In this document: positions 1 to 9,560 of the stretch, piece after piece
Layout: each line of letters begins with the position of its first letter
Position numbering within the stretch: the first letter of the stretch is position 1
DNA from: Ichthyophonus hoferi
Taxonomy: Eukaryota; Opisthokonta; Ichthyosporea; Ichthyophonida; Ichthyophonidae
DNA length: 14,187 nucleotides
Assembly: GCA_002751075.1 (NCBI GenBank)
Contig: NAOQ01000193.1
Span: forward strand, 18,824 to 33,010
Direction of reading: 5' to 3'
Notes under the pieces: model-generated
Told to the model about the DNA's origin: nothing
What the model saw: only the letters and a program-made list of their open reading frames with translations
The model's database searches: none
Made by a program: the position numbers and the translations under genes

Positions 1-228
1 CAACTTGGAAAGGACTTGCTTCTAAACTCTCATACGAATAAGAAACACATTCCAAGTTTCGCGGAATATCAGACATCATTTGTGAAGCATAAATATTATT
101 CTTAGTTAACACATTGCTTAGTGCAAGAGCAAACATGGATTGCTGAGTATATCCAGTGGGTAAGGTAATAGGTGGGTATTCGTACATCATGATTGTGGTA
201 ATGTTTAACACCACTACTAAAACCTAAA
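1..228 (-). CDS. open frame running off the left edge (possible exon, unidentified)
   Basis: The minus strand is open for about 76 codons from just after a TTTTAG (possible splice acceptor, near 229) to the left edge. The protein includes two methionines at 190-185, then YEYPPITLPTGYTQQ, then MFALALSNVL, and ends YESLEASPFQV. The mixed composition looks protein-like, but I do not recognise it, and runs this long are expected several times by chance in the window. Sequence beyond the left edge would decide it. Confidence 0.25.
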
Positions 229-693
229 ATTACTCCTGAACTGTTTACATAATAACCATCAGAAATTTGTTTTATATACTAGTGATAAAATTGTCGACAA
301 TCTATTTCGTTCCGCTGCGCCAATACAATTGCGTTAGAAATTTGGCATGGGTATTTGATTGAACGGATTGCTGAGTATTATTCACTTAAGATGATTAGCT
401 GGTTGTGGATGCCGCCACGTTGAAATGTTTGCATCCCTCATTTTAGTTTCGCATCCACCAATGGAAAGAATAAAATATCGAGATTACATTTGCTCATGGA
501 CTTGCACTGAGCATTCCATATGAATCTGAACTGAAGCAGTATTTTATATCCCGTAATTAGTAAGCTTCAAGCGTAAAAATATATGTAATTTCATAGAAAT
601 ATAATAAATAAGACTTTGTTCTCTTTTGCGGAGACCAACGGAATATTGGCCTAGGAAAAATTGGCAGTAGATGCCCTAAACAGTTTTTGAGGC
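229..693. other. no gene seen
   Basis: Only short open frames, none with convincing splice sites or family motifs. CpG is present at close to the expected level here (for example 297-325 and 411-420). Confidence 0.5.
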
Positions 694-948
694 ATGTATA
701 ACACAGGGAGGGGTGTCAAGTTAGACAAAGTAGCATATCTTACAGCTCACAAACCAATACAAAGTTACGCCAAAATAAACACACATACTGAAAGTTTTGA
801 CTGGCGCAGAGCAACAAAAGCTATATTACATCCAATCACTAGTAACCGAAATCGTATCATCTTGTCAAACAAAAGGCAGTTGTCATTTGCTGATATGATA
901 GTGGCGTTTTATTTATCTCGAAGAGCGATTATTATATGGGTATGTATT
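692..948 (+). CDS. possible internal exon, unidentified
   Basis: An open frame that would begin after TTTTTGAG and end at a good donor (GG before GTATGT near 939). Translation begins MYNTGRGVKLDKVAYLT and contains ESFDWRRATKAIL. The frame itself continues to a stop at 961-963. Charged and mixed composition is in its favour. There is no recognised domain, and frames of 89 codons are not rare by chance here. Confidence 0.2.
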
Positions 949-963
949 AATAGCCAATATTAA

Positions 964-3592
964 GAGGATGAAATTGGCCCTTTAAATGTTGGATTAAAAT
1001 TTTCATTGTTTTTTTTTTAGAAAGCAAATTTCCGATAGGTTAGGCCGGTCTTCTAGAACACATCACGAGCTTGGATATAACAGCAAAGATGGCGTGGTCC
1101 TTCTTTGATGTATGGGCTCCATGAACCCTTGACATAACTAAAAATTAATACAAAAAATAAATAAAATAATATTATAGTCATTATAATTTTTTTTCGAAAA
1201 CACAATATTTTTTTTTGCGTAGGAGATGGGCAGACATATTTTTGCTTTGCAGGAACGTAGCCGAAATTTACTGCCACCGTCAAACCATCAATTGCTTAAC
1301 TTAACGCGCGCAACATTCCAGCGTAAAACATAAGACGTACTTAATTGGCACCAGATGATCGCACGGTATTGGATAAAATATACACCACATGGTCTATATG
1401 AAGTAAACTGGTGGCAGAAGATTGGATTGGATGGTATATCTGATTGGTATAAAGGTTTTATAAAGGAGAGAAATTCATTGGTGCGGACCAACGAAAAGAT
1501 ACAGGCCTGATGCTGGGCACAATTTTATCGCCGTTCATCCTCTTATGATTGCTTACGCTATATTGTACTATACACACAACATATGCAGCTGCAATAATGT
1601 ACGAATATCTGAAAGGTTTTAATTTTAGCCTAGCGCTGATCCTGGGACTGTATATGTTGCGCTTGAATGTAGCTGCATAATAAAATACATGTATTTTCAT
1701 TTTGTTTATAAGGACCACGTTTAACGATAACAAATTTAAACGGAGGACACACATGCAATTGCAGAAACCCTCGCTCATTTCCAATTATATACATGTATGA
1801 TGACATGACCATAGATGAATATTTTAGTACTGCTTAAGAGTCAAATATGAGCAAAGGGCTGTAATATTGTTTCGGTAAACACAAAAGGAAAATATGTATT
1901 GGTTTTTTTTTGGGCTAAAAATATGTGATTGTAGGCTAAAAATGGTAAAATATTTTTGGAATCGTAAACATTGAATAACATGTGGATTGCCATGAAGTGT
2001 CCAAACCCAAATTAAAGTATGCGGTTAATCATAGCTTTAGCAATTCTACGAACAGCAAATGTCTTGATAGTGAGTCGTTGTCAAGCAAAGAGGAGTGCTG
2101 AATATAGGGAATCATAATCGAAATAATAGAATAAGATGGTCACAGTTGCTCTGTTAGCTTTGGAAAGGTAATATGCACATATCAATATCATTGCAGTTTA
2201 GGTAACTTTTGACCAATATTTTGCTACATTATATTTCAAAATGCTCAATTTTACTTTTCTTTTTGAATGCATAAAAGTTACAGCCCTATTGTAGATATTC
2301 TTTAATGGGCGACTCAAGAAAAATGTGCCAAGCGAACGTCATTTTCACGGGAAACAGGGTAGAATTCAGCCTAGTCGTCCACATCGGATGAGGTCCGATT
2401 GAACCTATGACATATAACATATTAAAAAATGGGGTGACATCATTTTTGATCTTAATATAGGTATGTATAGTCCAATACACAGACTGAAAAAACTTTATTT
2501 TTTCTGTACCAAAAAGCAACTCTTCGCTTTGAACAGCACATTGCTTTCAGCTATTTACAAATATGTAGTACATCCAATCATGATTTGATGAGCACAATGA
2601 TCGAATGACGTAGGTTATAAGACTAACGTGGCTTTTCACATGTCACCCATTAGCAAATAGCATATGCATGTGAAAAAGGCATGACAAACACATCAAGTAT
2701 TATTTATTTAGTATTTATTAAATATTTTAAATGAAAAAAAAAAATGGGATAGTTTTTCCCGGACCTAAAAAACTAATAGCTATGATATAGAGGTTAGTGG
2801 TTAGCAATGTAATTTATGGTATGTAATGATAACCGATCGATAGAGTAATGGAAACCCTATTAGTCTACTACTCTTTACCTATTGGCAACTATTGGGCCAC
2901 CTTAAACCTTTGAACGGCTTTTTTTTTTAATGGCAGAGCAGTTGGTGCCCACTACATGTGACATAGTAGTTATGACATGCGGTAGATTTTTCCCTGTTTC
3001 GCGCGTCTCACAAAGACTGCGCAATCTACGCATAACTTCGTCCCAATGTAGTGTAACATTAAAAAGCCTCAATCATCCCCGTTCGCATTTATTAAGATTG
3101 AGCGTGATTACCTGATTGTCTTAACAGATGGGATAACACCAAGATAGAATGACTATAATTATAATTATTTATCCTATCTCACACGTGTCTCGATGGTCTC
3201 AAAAGCAGTTCTGCTCTCACTACAAATGAGTTATAATATACTGTCGTAAATCTAAGAGGTATCCCATGAATTTTTAAAAATAATTCCATAATTATTTCAT
3301 AGCTCTTTTGTAAATTAATTATAGACTGCAAGGGAAAAAATAGAGAGTAGAATATCATGAATAAAAATATAGCAAGAGCAACGAAGTAACATAACATAAC
3401 ATAAACACAAATAAAGCCGAGCTATAGGCACCATACTTTTCAGGTTTCTTATGGGCGACTGATCAGTTTGTATATCTATCCAATAGGGATAGTTAGCATC
3501 AATAGCATCGGTTGGCCGATCGTTGCTGTATCCCTGTTCTCCAGTGTGTTAATTGACCGGGCGAATCCCCATCTTTTGAGCTATCCATATTA
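964..3592. other. 2.6 kb with no supported gene
   Basis: Both strands contain several open frames of 57 to 108 codons (for example minus 1458-1784, and overlapping frames on both strands at 2930-3110). None has a recognisable motif or a coherent set of splice sites, and the number and lengths fit chance. No RNA gene or mobile element was recognised. Confidence 0.5.
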
Positions 3593-3895
3593 TCATTGTT
3601 TGATTTGAGTTCCTTTCGCGGTTACATGCGGGCTTATGGGTATGATTTCACATGAGTGAGTTTTTTGTTTCGGCTCTTGGCTCATGTGCGAAGGCCTGTG
3701 CCCAATGTTATATTTGTACCCGGTGCATGATGATTTGAGATAGTGATTAGTTTCGTATCCCCCATGTTGTTGTTTCTCTATTTGAACCTGTCTCGCAAAG
3801 CCAGTCCGCCAGTAGAGATGGCATATGTCAATTTTCTTTTTGGCTGACAATTTATCACCATCTTTGTCCTTTTGAACATACCCAAACAGTTTCAT
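3593..3895 (-). CDS. 100-codon open frame, unidentified
   Basis: A minus-strand frame starting MKLFGYVQKDKDGDKLSAK, hydrophilic, with several His, Lys and Cys residues and no hydrophobic segment. It is preceded three codons upstream by a stop, so the ATG is the natural start. I recognise no family. One or two frames of this length are expected by chance on both strands, so this may not be a gene. Confidence 0.2.
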   Translation of the reverse strand: MKLFGYVQKDKDGDKLSAKKKIDICHLYWRTGFARQVQIEKQQHGGYETNHYLKSSCTGYKYNIGHRPSHMSQEPKQKTHSCEIIPISPHVTAKGTQIKQ

Positions 3896-5367
3896 TGGAG
3901 GTTACGAGTAAGAATGGGCAAGCACACTCCCTATAGGCAAATATTTCTACAGTTGTCATCAGCGCTTATTATCAATTCGAATTATAACGCAATATTCTTA
4001 TATTTTTTGAATACGGAGCCAAGTCATAGCGAAGAAACCCTTGTAGTACTTGAATTATGTATACGGAGTGCAATTATTTCATACTATAGGAGCGCCGGAA
4101 TATATATGCGGTTACGTTCAATATATTGTTTCTTATTTTTGTAGTTGATAAATTTAACACATTAAAAACAAAGAGCATTGGCGAATCAATGATTGATTTG
4201 GAGCAGTCTATATACTGGATATGGGCAATACTGCAATGTAAAGCGATTAGTGATTGGGTTGAGATGGCCAACATTACAAGTGAGTTCAAGTTCAGGATTT
4301 TCGTACAATGTGTATACAATCATTAGGTCATCTGGCATTTATCCTGACACCTTTCCAGATAAGAGGTGTTAGTGTATTTTTTAAAGAAAACTTTGTTGAA
4401 AAATATATGTTATTTCTTTATTTAAAGTATGAATTTTCTTTTAGTATTTTAATCCTATTGTAAATATCTATGTTATACCTTTGTGCTTGACATAATGGAA
4501 GGACAATACTGGTCAATTATGCTGCTAGCGTACTTTGTGTTCTTGAGCACAGCCTATATACTTATTGCATATCTTTTAAAAAACGGCTAAGGTACAATTT
4601 GTTCGGCTAATACCGATAACTTGTAAAAATATATTGTTAAGATGCCACTTATGGAATCATTATCATCCATTAAGGTAGGGACTCATTTAATTCCAATCAT
4701 TTACTTTCAATGATTTTTTACCACAAACTGTTGCAAGATTCAGGTATGGCCATATCAAATTTATTATAAATAACTATTTAACAAGGATGAGTTTGGTTTT
4801 ACCACTTACACGTCATGACAAACTTTTAAATGGCATATCTGTTATCATCCTAAATGACAAGAGTACCAATGAGAGAACAAACAAAGTGTTCCCATTCCTC
4901 CAATTGATAAAGAGGATACCACAAACTAAATGGTCTCATTAACATATAATATCAGATTGGCTGAAATGTGATTGTTGATCACATACTTCTGGGGAAACAA
5001 GACACCATAACCAATAACGTTATTTGTTTTTTTTGGTAACTATCGATACTTCAAAATAGAAAGGGTGTTTTTACGAGCCACGTTTATCTAATAAGTTGTG
5101 TCGTTTTATTTTTATTTTTATTTTTCACACAAGAAACTTATTTGAAGTATTAGCATCAACGATGTTTTTTATCAATGGTACATGTAACCTATGAGGTAGC
5201 AGCTCGGGTACCAGTACATCAATACATGTCAGGATATAAATGCAATAGTCCATCTTAATTAAATAGAAATGCAGTGTTGTTAGCTACTACTATTTCAGAA
5301 AATGGGAGTTGTTTATTGGCTAAATATGATTAGAGTGGAGTGTTGAAAAATCACATTATATTTTGAG
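3896..5367. other. 1.5 kb with no supported gene
   Basis: Contains a 31-codon hydrophobic open frame at 4495-4590 (MEGQYWSIMLLAYFVF..., a single membrane-like stretch), a few frames of 66 to 90 codons near 3872-4326, and the TTTTTA run. None has homology I can recognise. Confidence 0.5.
5104..5125 (+). repeat. short TTTTTA hexamer repeat
   Basis: Three to four TTTTTA units in a row. A simple repeat with no sign of function. Confidence 0.8.
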
Positions 5368-5725
5368 TACAGCCTGTTTCTTACAAACGACGTCCTCCCA
5401 CAAAAATGCCAAGTTATCAATCTGGGAGATGGATCGATTCAGGCCAACTTCTATTCGCTGACCACCGTGGCAATTTTTGCGCTTGTCCACGTGCAGGATG
5501 GCGACGTGCAGCTTTATGTGAAACATGATCTAATTAGTGCATGGTGAGCTGTATAGTCTCTGTGTTTTACAATATCTGAATATAAAAGTGTTTACCTACA
5601 GGAAACTTTGTCTGTATGATATTTTCAATATTTTTATTATTATTAAAATTGTATATGCATGCACATATCTTCCATATCCACGCCATGTTAGTTGCTGGGA
5701 GCCAGAGTTTATCTGTAATTGCTAA
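5368..5725 (+). CDS. possible two-exon gene end, C1q/TNF-like in appearance
   Basis: A GC-richer exon, 5368-5543, is open and reads YSLFLTNDVLPQKC, then NLGDGSIQANFYS, then TTVAIFALVHVQDGDVQLYV. The alternating hydrophobic pattern ending in Q-D-G-D-V-x-L-Y-V resembles the late strands of C1q/TNF-type jelly-roll domains (family pattern L-x-x-G-D-x-V). It ends at a good donor (GTGAGC). A 58-base intron ending TACCTACAG would join it in frame to 5602-5725, which is AT-rich and ends in TAA but lacks the usual C1q closing strand. The acceptor of the first exon (after TTTTGAG or GTACAG) is weak and no upstream exon was found. Chance remains possible. Confidence 0.25.
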
Positions 5726-6018
5726 ACAATTCTATGCCAACCAATAAGCAGAATCTGATTGAAGACAGCTATTTATTAACGATTCAATTGGCTATCTCCA
5801 TATTGATCAGGAAAAACGTCATGGAGGCCCCAACCAACAAACCTGGTTGCTTTACCGCTATATCACTAAGCTTAAGGGATCAATGCTCTGATTGATGTTG
5901 AACATAGCCATAAATCGGCCTCATAAATGCAATCGAAAGATCTTTGCTAAATAAATTCTAATTATTTTATTAGCCATATTCTCAACTTAATCTATGCCTA
6001 GCAAGACTTTGGAACTTA
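5726..6018. other. no gene seen
   Basis: AT-rich, short frames only. On the minus strand an AATAAA lies at 5971-5966, about 48 bases past the stop of the candidate small gene at 6019-6311. Confidence 0.4.
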
Positions 6019-6311
6019 TTATGATTGATTTTTATCTGAATTTCCCCCCTGGAAGACCAACACACTAAACGTTATTCACAGAGTATTAAGCATCTACAAA
6101 CCTTAAAATTTGCTCTCAAAATACTTTCCAAAAATCTCCCGCGTAGATAAGGTGCGCAATCTTAAAACCAGAAACCTGATACGAAATCTTTAGCTCCTTC
6201 AGAGCAAATAAATAAATTGTTTACGTACATGCACCACTTACACATTTTCCAATCTCGAAACTGGGCCCCGGAGTCGACGAAATAAACTCTATCTGGTTGT
6301 TCCTCTGCCAT
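6019..6311 (-). CDS. candidate small three-exon gene, unidentified
   Basis: The proposed model has an ATG at 6311-6309, exon 6311-6242 (MAEEQPDRVYFVDSGAQF..., donor GTAAGT), exon 6160-6102 (CAPYLRGRFLESIL..., donor GTTTGT) and exon 6048-6019 (GGNSDKNQS, stop, acceptor GTCTTCCAG). The phases agree and give 52 residues, with an AATAAA 48 bases further on. The ATG lies in a GC-richer patch with a purine-rich leader. No domain is recognised. The D-S-G-A string recalls aspartic proteases but nothing around it supports that. Fitting short exons together by eye is easy, so confidence is low. Confidence 0.2.
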
Positions 6312-6590
6312 AACCCTGCCCCTACCCACAAAAACCCCATTCTCCCTCTCTTTCTCTCTTTGAGAGTTTGTGCTCTTTCATAAATTATATTGTGACATTG
6401 TGTAAAGGAATTATTGGAATTGTGAATAACATCAGGTATTACTAAATGCTATTTCAAGGTTGTGATCTGGTAATCTACCATCTAAAGCTCTCGATATCTC
6501 TTGCTCAAGCTCACGCTGTTGGTCAAGAGTTATAAAAGCATATAATTTCTTACTGGGTGCTGCGTTGTATACGTGCTTGCTGCGATCTAA
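6312..6590. other. no gene seen, pyrimidine-rich patch
   Basis: Contains a CT-rich run at about 6333-6361 (a purine-rich leader if the candidate gene to the left is real). Nothing else is recognised. Confidence 0.4.
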
Positions 6591-7034
6591 TTATGGCTGT
6601 GGATAAACGGTTACGACATCGTTAATATTAGGAGAAGCGGAAGAAGCGGCACCAGGCTTGACTAGTTGGCCTTCTTGTAAAAGATACGGATTATTTGCTT
6701 TGCTTTACTTTCTTTAAAAGCTGGCCGAAATATTTATGACTGTCCCGGTCAGCGCATACCACTTTCGTCCCACACCGCGGGCCATGGTACGAATCTGACG
6801 CATAACCGAACGGGTAGATCGGTCGAGTTCTGGTAATAAGCAGATTATGAAATGATTGGTCCAATATTAGTTGATTGAATAACGTTCTTAACCAGGTAAA
6901 TTAATTTGTCAATACAAAGAATGCGAGCACTTACAATAATGAGAAAATTAGCTAAAGAGCCATTCAAATAAGGCCACAACAGTATTAGATCACCAAGGCA
7001 AGATGAGATGATTCTAGTGGCCCTCAGTGGTCTT
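6591..7034 (-). CDS. candidate 3' end of a three-exon gene, unidentified
   Basis: Three minus-strand exons fit in phase. Exon 7034-6935 follows a good acceptor (TTTCAATTCACAG) and encodes a hydrophobic, possibly membrane-spanning stretch (CLGDLILLWPYLNGS), ending at GTAAGT. Exon 6829-6760 follows CTTATTACCAG and encodes NSTDLPVRLCVRFVPW, with donor GTATGC. Exon 6673-6591 encodes GQLVKPGAASSASPNINDVV and stops with TAA. The middle exon lies in a CpG-rich patch (6722-6835) that is open in more than one frame, so the frame choice is uncertain. No family is recognised and no upstream exon was found. Confidence 0.2.
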
Positions 7035-7100
7035 CTGTGAATTGAAATAGTCAATATGGATCTTTACGATCGATCCCCTTGAGTTTGATGAACACATGAT

Positions 7101-7240
7101 GACATCCGCGATAAACGGATGTTGTGGAAAGGTTAAAAGGAACGAGCTAATAATAAGCGCGGTTCTAAACACGACCCATGATAAACGGTTATTGCGGAAA
7201 GGTTAAAAAGAACGAGCTAATAATAAACACAGTTCAATTG
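7101..7240 (+). repeat. tandem duplication of about 70 bases
   Basis: Two adjacent copies with a 70-base period. Both contain GATAAACGG (at 7110 and 7180), then GGAAAGGTTAAAA, then GAACGAGCTAATAATAA and a GTTC. They differ at scattered positions and by a small gap near the left end. The first copy also carries a small stem-loop, CATCCG and CGGATG around a 7-base loop. No coding sense is evident. Confidence 0.8.
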
Positions 7241-8070
7241 CATTAAATTTCTAGCTACTAGATAAAATCGCTAAACAATGGTTTTTTGGTTTATCATACA
7301 CACTAAATACACTGAGCATTGTCACCACAGGATAACCACATTAACACTAACTACCTGGATAATTCCAAACGATGTGTTGCTATTAATTGCTAACCTCAAT
7401 AGAAACGATTACATATAAAGAGAATTTGACAGTCCCTAGGTCTCTAAACTATTTTAATGTACAGTGGTTAGACAACATCAAACATACAGATTGGCAGTAA
7501 CTTGGCCGCGCTCCCTACGAGTGATCAACCCATAAAGACATTTTTTCCGGCGGAACCAGGCCCAGACCGACTAATAATATCACAGATCTCTACGACTGAA
7601 CAAAGACTGGACAAAATGAATACCTAATTATACTTAGAATTCTGGAATATGAAAATTTCTAACTAGTATTAATTTTCTGGAGGACTGAATAGTGGTACGT
7701 AACTCAACCGTTTTATTTATTATTGCATGAAGCTTTGTATTATTTATGCATCTTTCGCTCAAAAGCCAGTTTTTATTAAATTTGTTTCAAATAATGTATA
7801 CTGAACAGTGACTCTCATATCTGTTTATGCTTAATACACGTTTTTAGAAGGTGACAACCAACGAATGGTTTCATGGTATGCGGTGATAATATTATGATCA
7901 TTTTAATCTAAGCAATTAAATTTTTTGATGCATTTATAATTGTTGAAATCAACTTTTCTGAATGGTAATCGCAATTGTAAGTGATCATGTTATTCACAAT
8001 TACCGATTACATCATGTGATTTCATGATTCCCAAAGTTCTTATGATTTCAGAGCAACACGTAAAAGTCTG
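7241..8070. other. 830 bases with no supported gene
   Basis: Holds a CpG-rich patch at 7505-7590 with a short minus-strand frame (SVWAWFRRKKCLYGL...) and the hairpin at 7965-8010. No gene or RNA was recognised. Confidence 0.45.
7965..8010. repeat. imperfect hairpin
   Basis: GTAATCG and CAATTGT at the left pair with ACAATTA and CGATTAC at the right, around a loop of about 17 bases. The right arm read in reverse (AATTGTGAATAACAT) also occurs on the plus strand near 6418-6432. Confidence 0.5.
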
Positions 8071-8202
8071 GATATCTTAGATAAAACTCTTGGCAGTTTT
8101 CTACTTGCAGGTATAAAAAAATGCTAGCACAAGTAACATTCTTTACGGTTCTAAACACATGCGCGATTAGAAAATACCAACCACTAGGTTATATTATGAT
8201 TA
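8071..8202 (+). repeat. left arm of an inverted repeat pair
   Basis: This arm matches the reverse complement of 8522-8654 along its whole length with few gaps, at about two thirds identity by hand alignment. The best blocks are AAACTCTTGGC near 8084-8094 and TAACATTCTTTAC near 8134-8146. The arms enclose 319 bases. The overall size, 584 bases, is like a foldback element or a MITE with long terminal inverted repeats. I could not confirm a target-site duplication. Confidence 0.7.
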
Positions 8203-8245
8203 AACTTTGATCTCCTACAATTGGTCAGTTGATGACAAGTGAAAA

Positions 8246-8455
8246 TCAGGTCCTATCAGTAATTTGTGGGTGGTAATCGATGATCATATTAGCGGCTAGA
8301 TCTAGGCATGTGCGAGATCTCTTAATTTCATTGGAGTCTATGGAAAGGGAAGCTCCATATAGATTGGCAATTCTGGTCTGTTCTGGAACAAAGATTCGAT
8401 TCCGATGAATGTATCTGAGTAATCTTGCTTGGCCCTTTTGTGATTCTTCGAGCAT
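8246..8455 (-). CDS. short open frame between the inverted arms (uncertain)
   Basis: A 69-codon minus-strand frame starting MLEESQKGQARLLRYIHR, rich in charged residues, that fills much of the space between the two inverted arms. I do not recognise it. A frame of this length is expected by chance in DNA of this composition, so the only reason to list it is its position. If the enclosing structure is a small DNA transposon, it might be a leftover of transposase sequence, but no catalytic motif is visible. Confidence 0.15.
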   Translation of the reverse strand: MLEESQKGQARLLRYIHRNRIFVPEQTRIANLYGASLSIDSNEIKRSRTCLDLAANMIIDYHPQITDRT

Positions 8456-8521
8456 AATTAATTACATTTGTTTAAATGATTTGGAGTGACAGTTTTATTT
8501 ACACATTGATTAGGTGCTGGC

Positions 8522-8654
8522 TGATCATAATGTTTATTGACATTTTCGGTATGATTCTAATCTTATACATGATTGGAACAGTAAAGAATGTTAGCACAGC
8601 TAACATGCCTTATACTTAAAATGATTACAAAGCCAAGAGTTTGAACTCTATATC
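8522..8654 (-). repeat. right arm of an inverted repeat pair
   Basis: Inverted partner of 8071-8202. The shared blocks read on the minus strand as GATAT at the outer edge, AAACTCTTGGC, TAACATTCTTTAC, GATTAGAA and ATTATGAT. The two arms are almost the same length (132 and 133 bases). Near 8589-8606 this arm also holds a short perfect palindrome (ATGTTAGC-ACA-GCTAACAT). Confidence 0.7.
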
Positions 8655-8809
8655 AAAGCATTATATGTTTTATGTTATGTTATGTTCCGGATTGATTCAG
8701 GTCCATATTCATTGATCATATGGTGGTGAACTAGTGGTACTACATTTTCACTGATAACAATATCCTTATTAAAATTATTGAGTTAATGCTCCTATAAGTT
8801 AACTTACTA

Positions 8810-9560
8810 GATGTAGAATGTGTACTCTATAATGTCTATTTTGCTCTATTATCTCAGGTACAGCTAGTTTGAATATAAGAGTAGCCACAATAGTAGAAAA
8901 AAATGTGCAATTTAAACTTACGACAGGAAGTGATATTTCACTGCAGGGACGATTCAAAAAAAAAATTTTCTTGAATGAAGCATATAAAAAAATGTTAAAA
9001 AACCAGTATATCTATCACCTAGAGCAACAGTATTGCCCTCACATATGCAGCTACATTTCAATCAAGGATTGTAATAGTGAGTAAGGCAGCAAAAGATGCA
9101 GGGAATGTATTATAAGGAAAACGAAAGCAAGCTGACTGTGTGGAATGCCTAAAATCAAAAGCCAGAACTGAGAGTTTTCATGTCTCGGCCAGTGCGGCCA
9201 TTAAAGTCCTGTAAAGAATATCTATCTATGGATCTGAGTGAGCCATTTTCTATAACAATGGGTGGTTATAGGTACATCTACCTTCTTCTTGATGAAAAGC
9301 CTACTATTTACATATATGTTTGCTGCAAAGCAAGAAAAAGATGTTGGAATACTTTAAAATATATATGATTGATGTACAATGAGAGCAAAATACACTATTA
9401 AGGAGGTATTGAGTAATGGAGGAGGAGGGTTTTGTAGTGTGGAGTTAGAGAGTTATTTAGAATCTCGAGGAATCCAACATTTGCGTTTAGTTTTTAATAG
9501 TCCGAGCTTTGATGGGAGCTGATAATAGAGTGAATGGGACTGTAGGCTCATTACTTTTTG
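8810..9560 (+). mobile_element. decayed Ty1/copia-type retrotransposon fragment (pre-integrase and integrase region)
   Basis: A fossil piece of a copia-family LTR retrotransposon on the plus strand. Recognisable parts in order are a stretch near 8870-8980 resembling the segment between protease and integrase, a C-x2-C segment near 9139 (DCVECLKSKARTESF) typical of the pre-integrase zinc-binding region, the integrase core start near 9200-9290 (YLSMDLSEPF, then GGYRYIYLLLDE), and a later integrase portion near 9420-9510 (ELESYLESRGIQH). The known family pattern is pre-integrase C-x2-C, then a D-L-x-G-P-like motif and G-G-x-R-Y. The copy is broken, with several interruptions, and I see no long terminal repeats, gag or convincing reverse transcriptase. 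Its CpG poverty and fragmentation suggest an old insertion. Family assignment is from recalled motifs. Confidence 0.6.

Noticed and set aside
136-378. Repeated GGATTGCTGAGTAT at about 138 and 366
   Set aside because: A single 14-base repeat within 14 kb of AT-rich DNA is within chance, and the flanks do not match.
1458-1784. 108-codon minus-strand frame, the longest in the window
   Set aside because: At about 37 percent GC one or two frames of roughly 100 codons are expected by chance. This one has no motif, no splice context and a composition like translated AT-rich spacer.
2930-3115. Overlapping open frames on both strands (plus 61 codons; minus about 57 codons containing LHWDEVMRRLRSL)
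   Set aside because: Both look mildly protein-like, which shows how little such an impression proves. Dozens of frames this long are expected by chance, and neither has a recognisable family.
3387-3426. AACATAACATAACATA run resembling the reverse complement of 8646-8686
   Set aside because: The shared part is mostly a simple pentamer repeat. The similarity beyond it is weak and may be chance.
4495-4590. 31-residue hydrophobic peptide as a membrane micropeptide
   Set aside because: Short hydrophobic frames are common in AT-rich DNA, and there is no sign of a promoter, splice link or conservation.
6270-6290. D-S-G-A string suggesting a retroelement aspartic protease
   Set aside because: Four residues are not enough. 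No neighbouring flap or gag/pol sequence is recognisable in this stretch.
6722-6835. CpG-rich patch as a classical CpG-island promoter
   Set aside because: It is only about 110 bases long and no transcript start or first exon can be tied to it.
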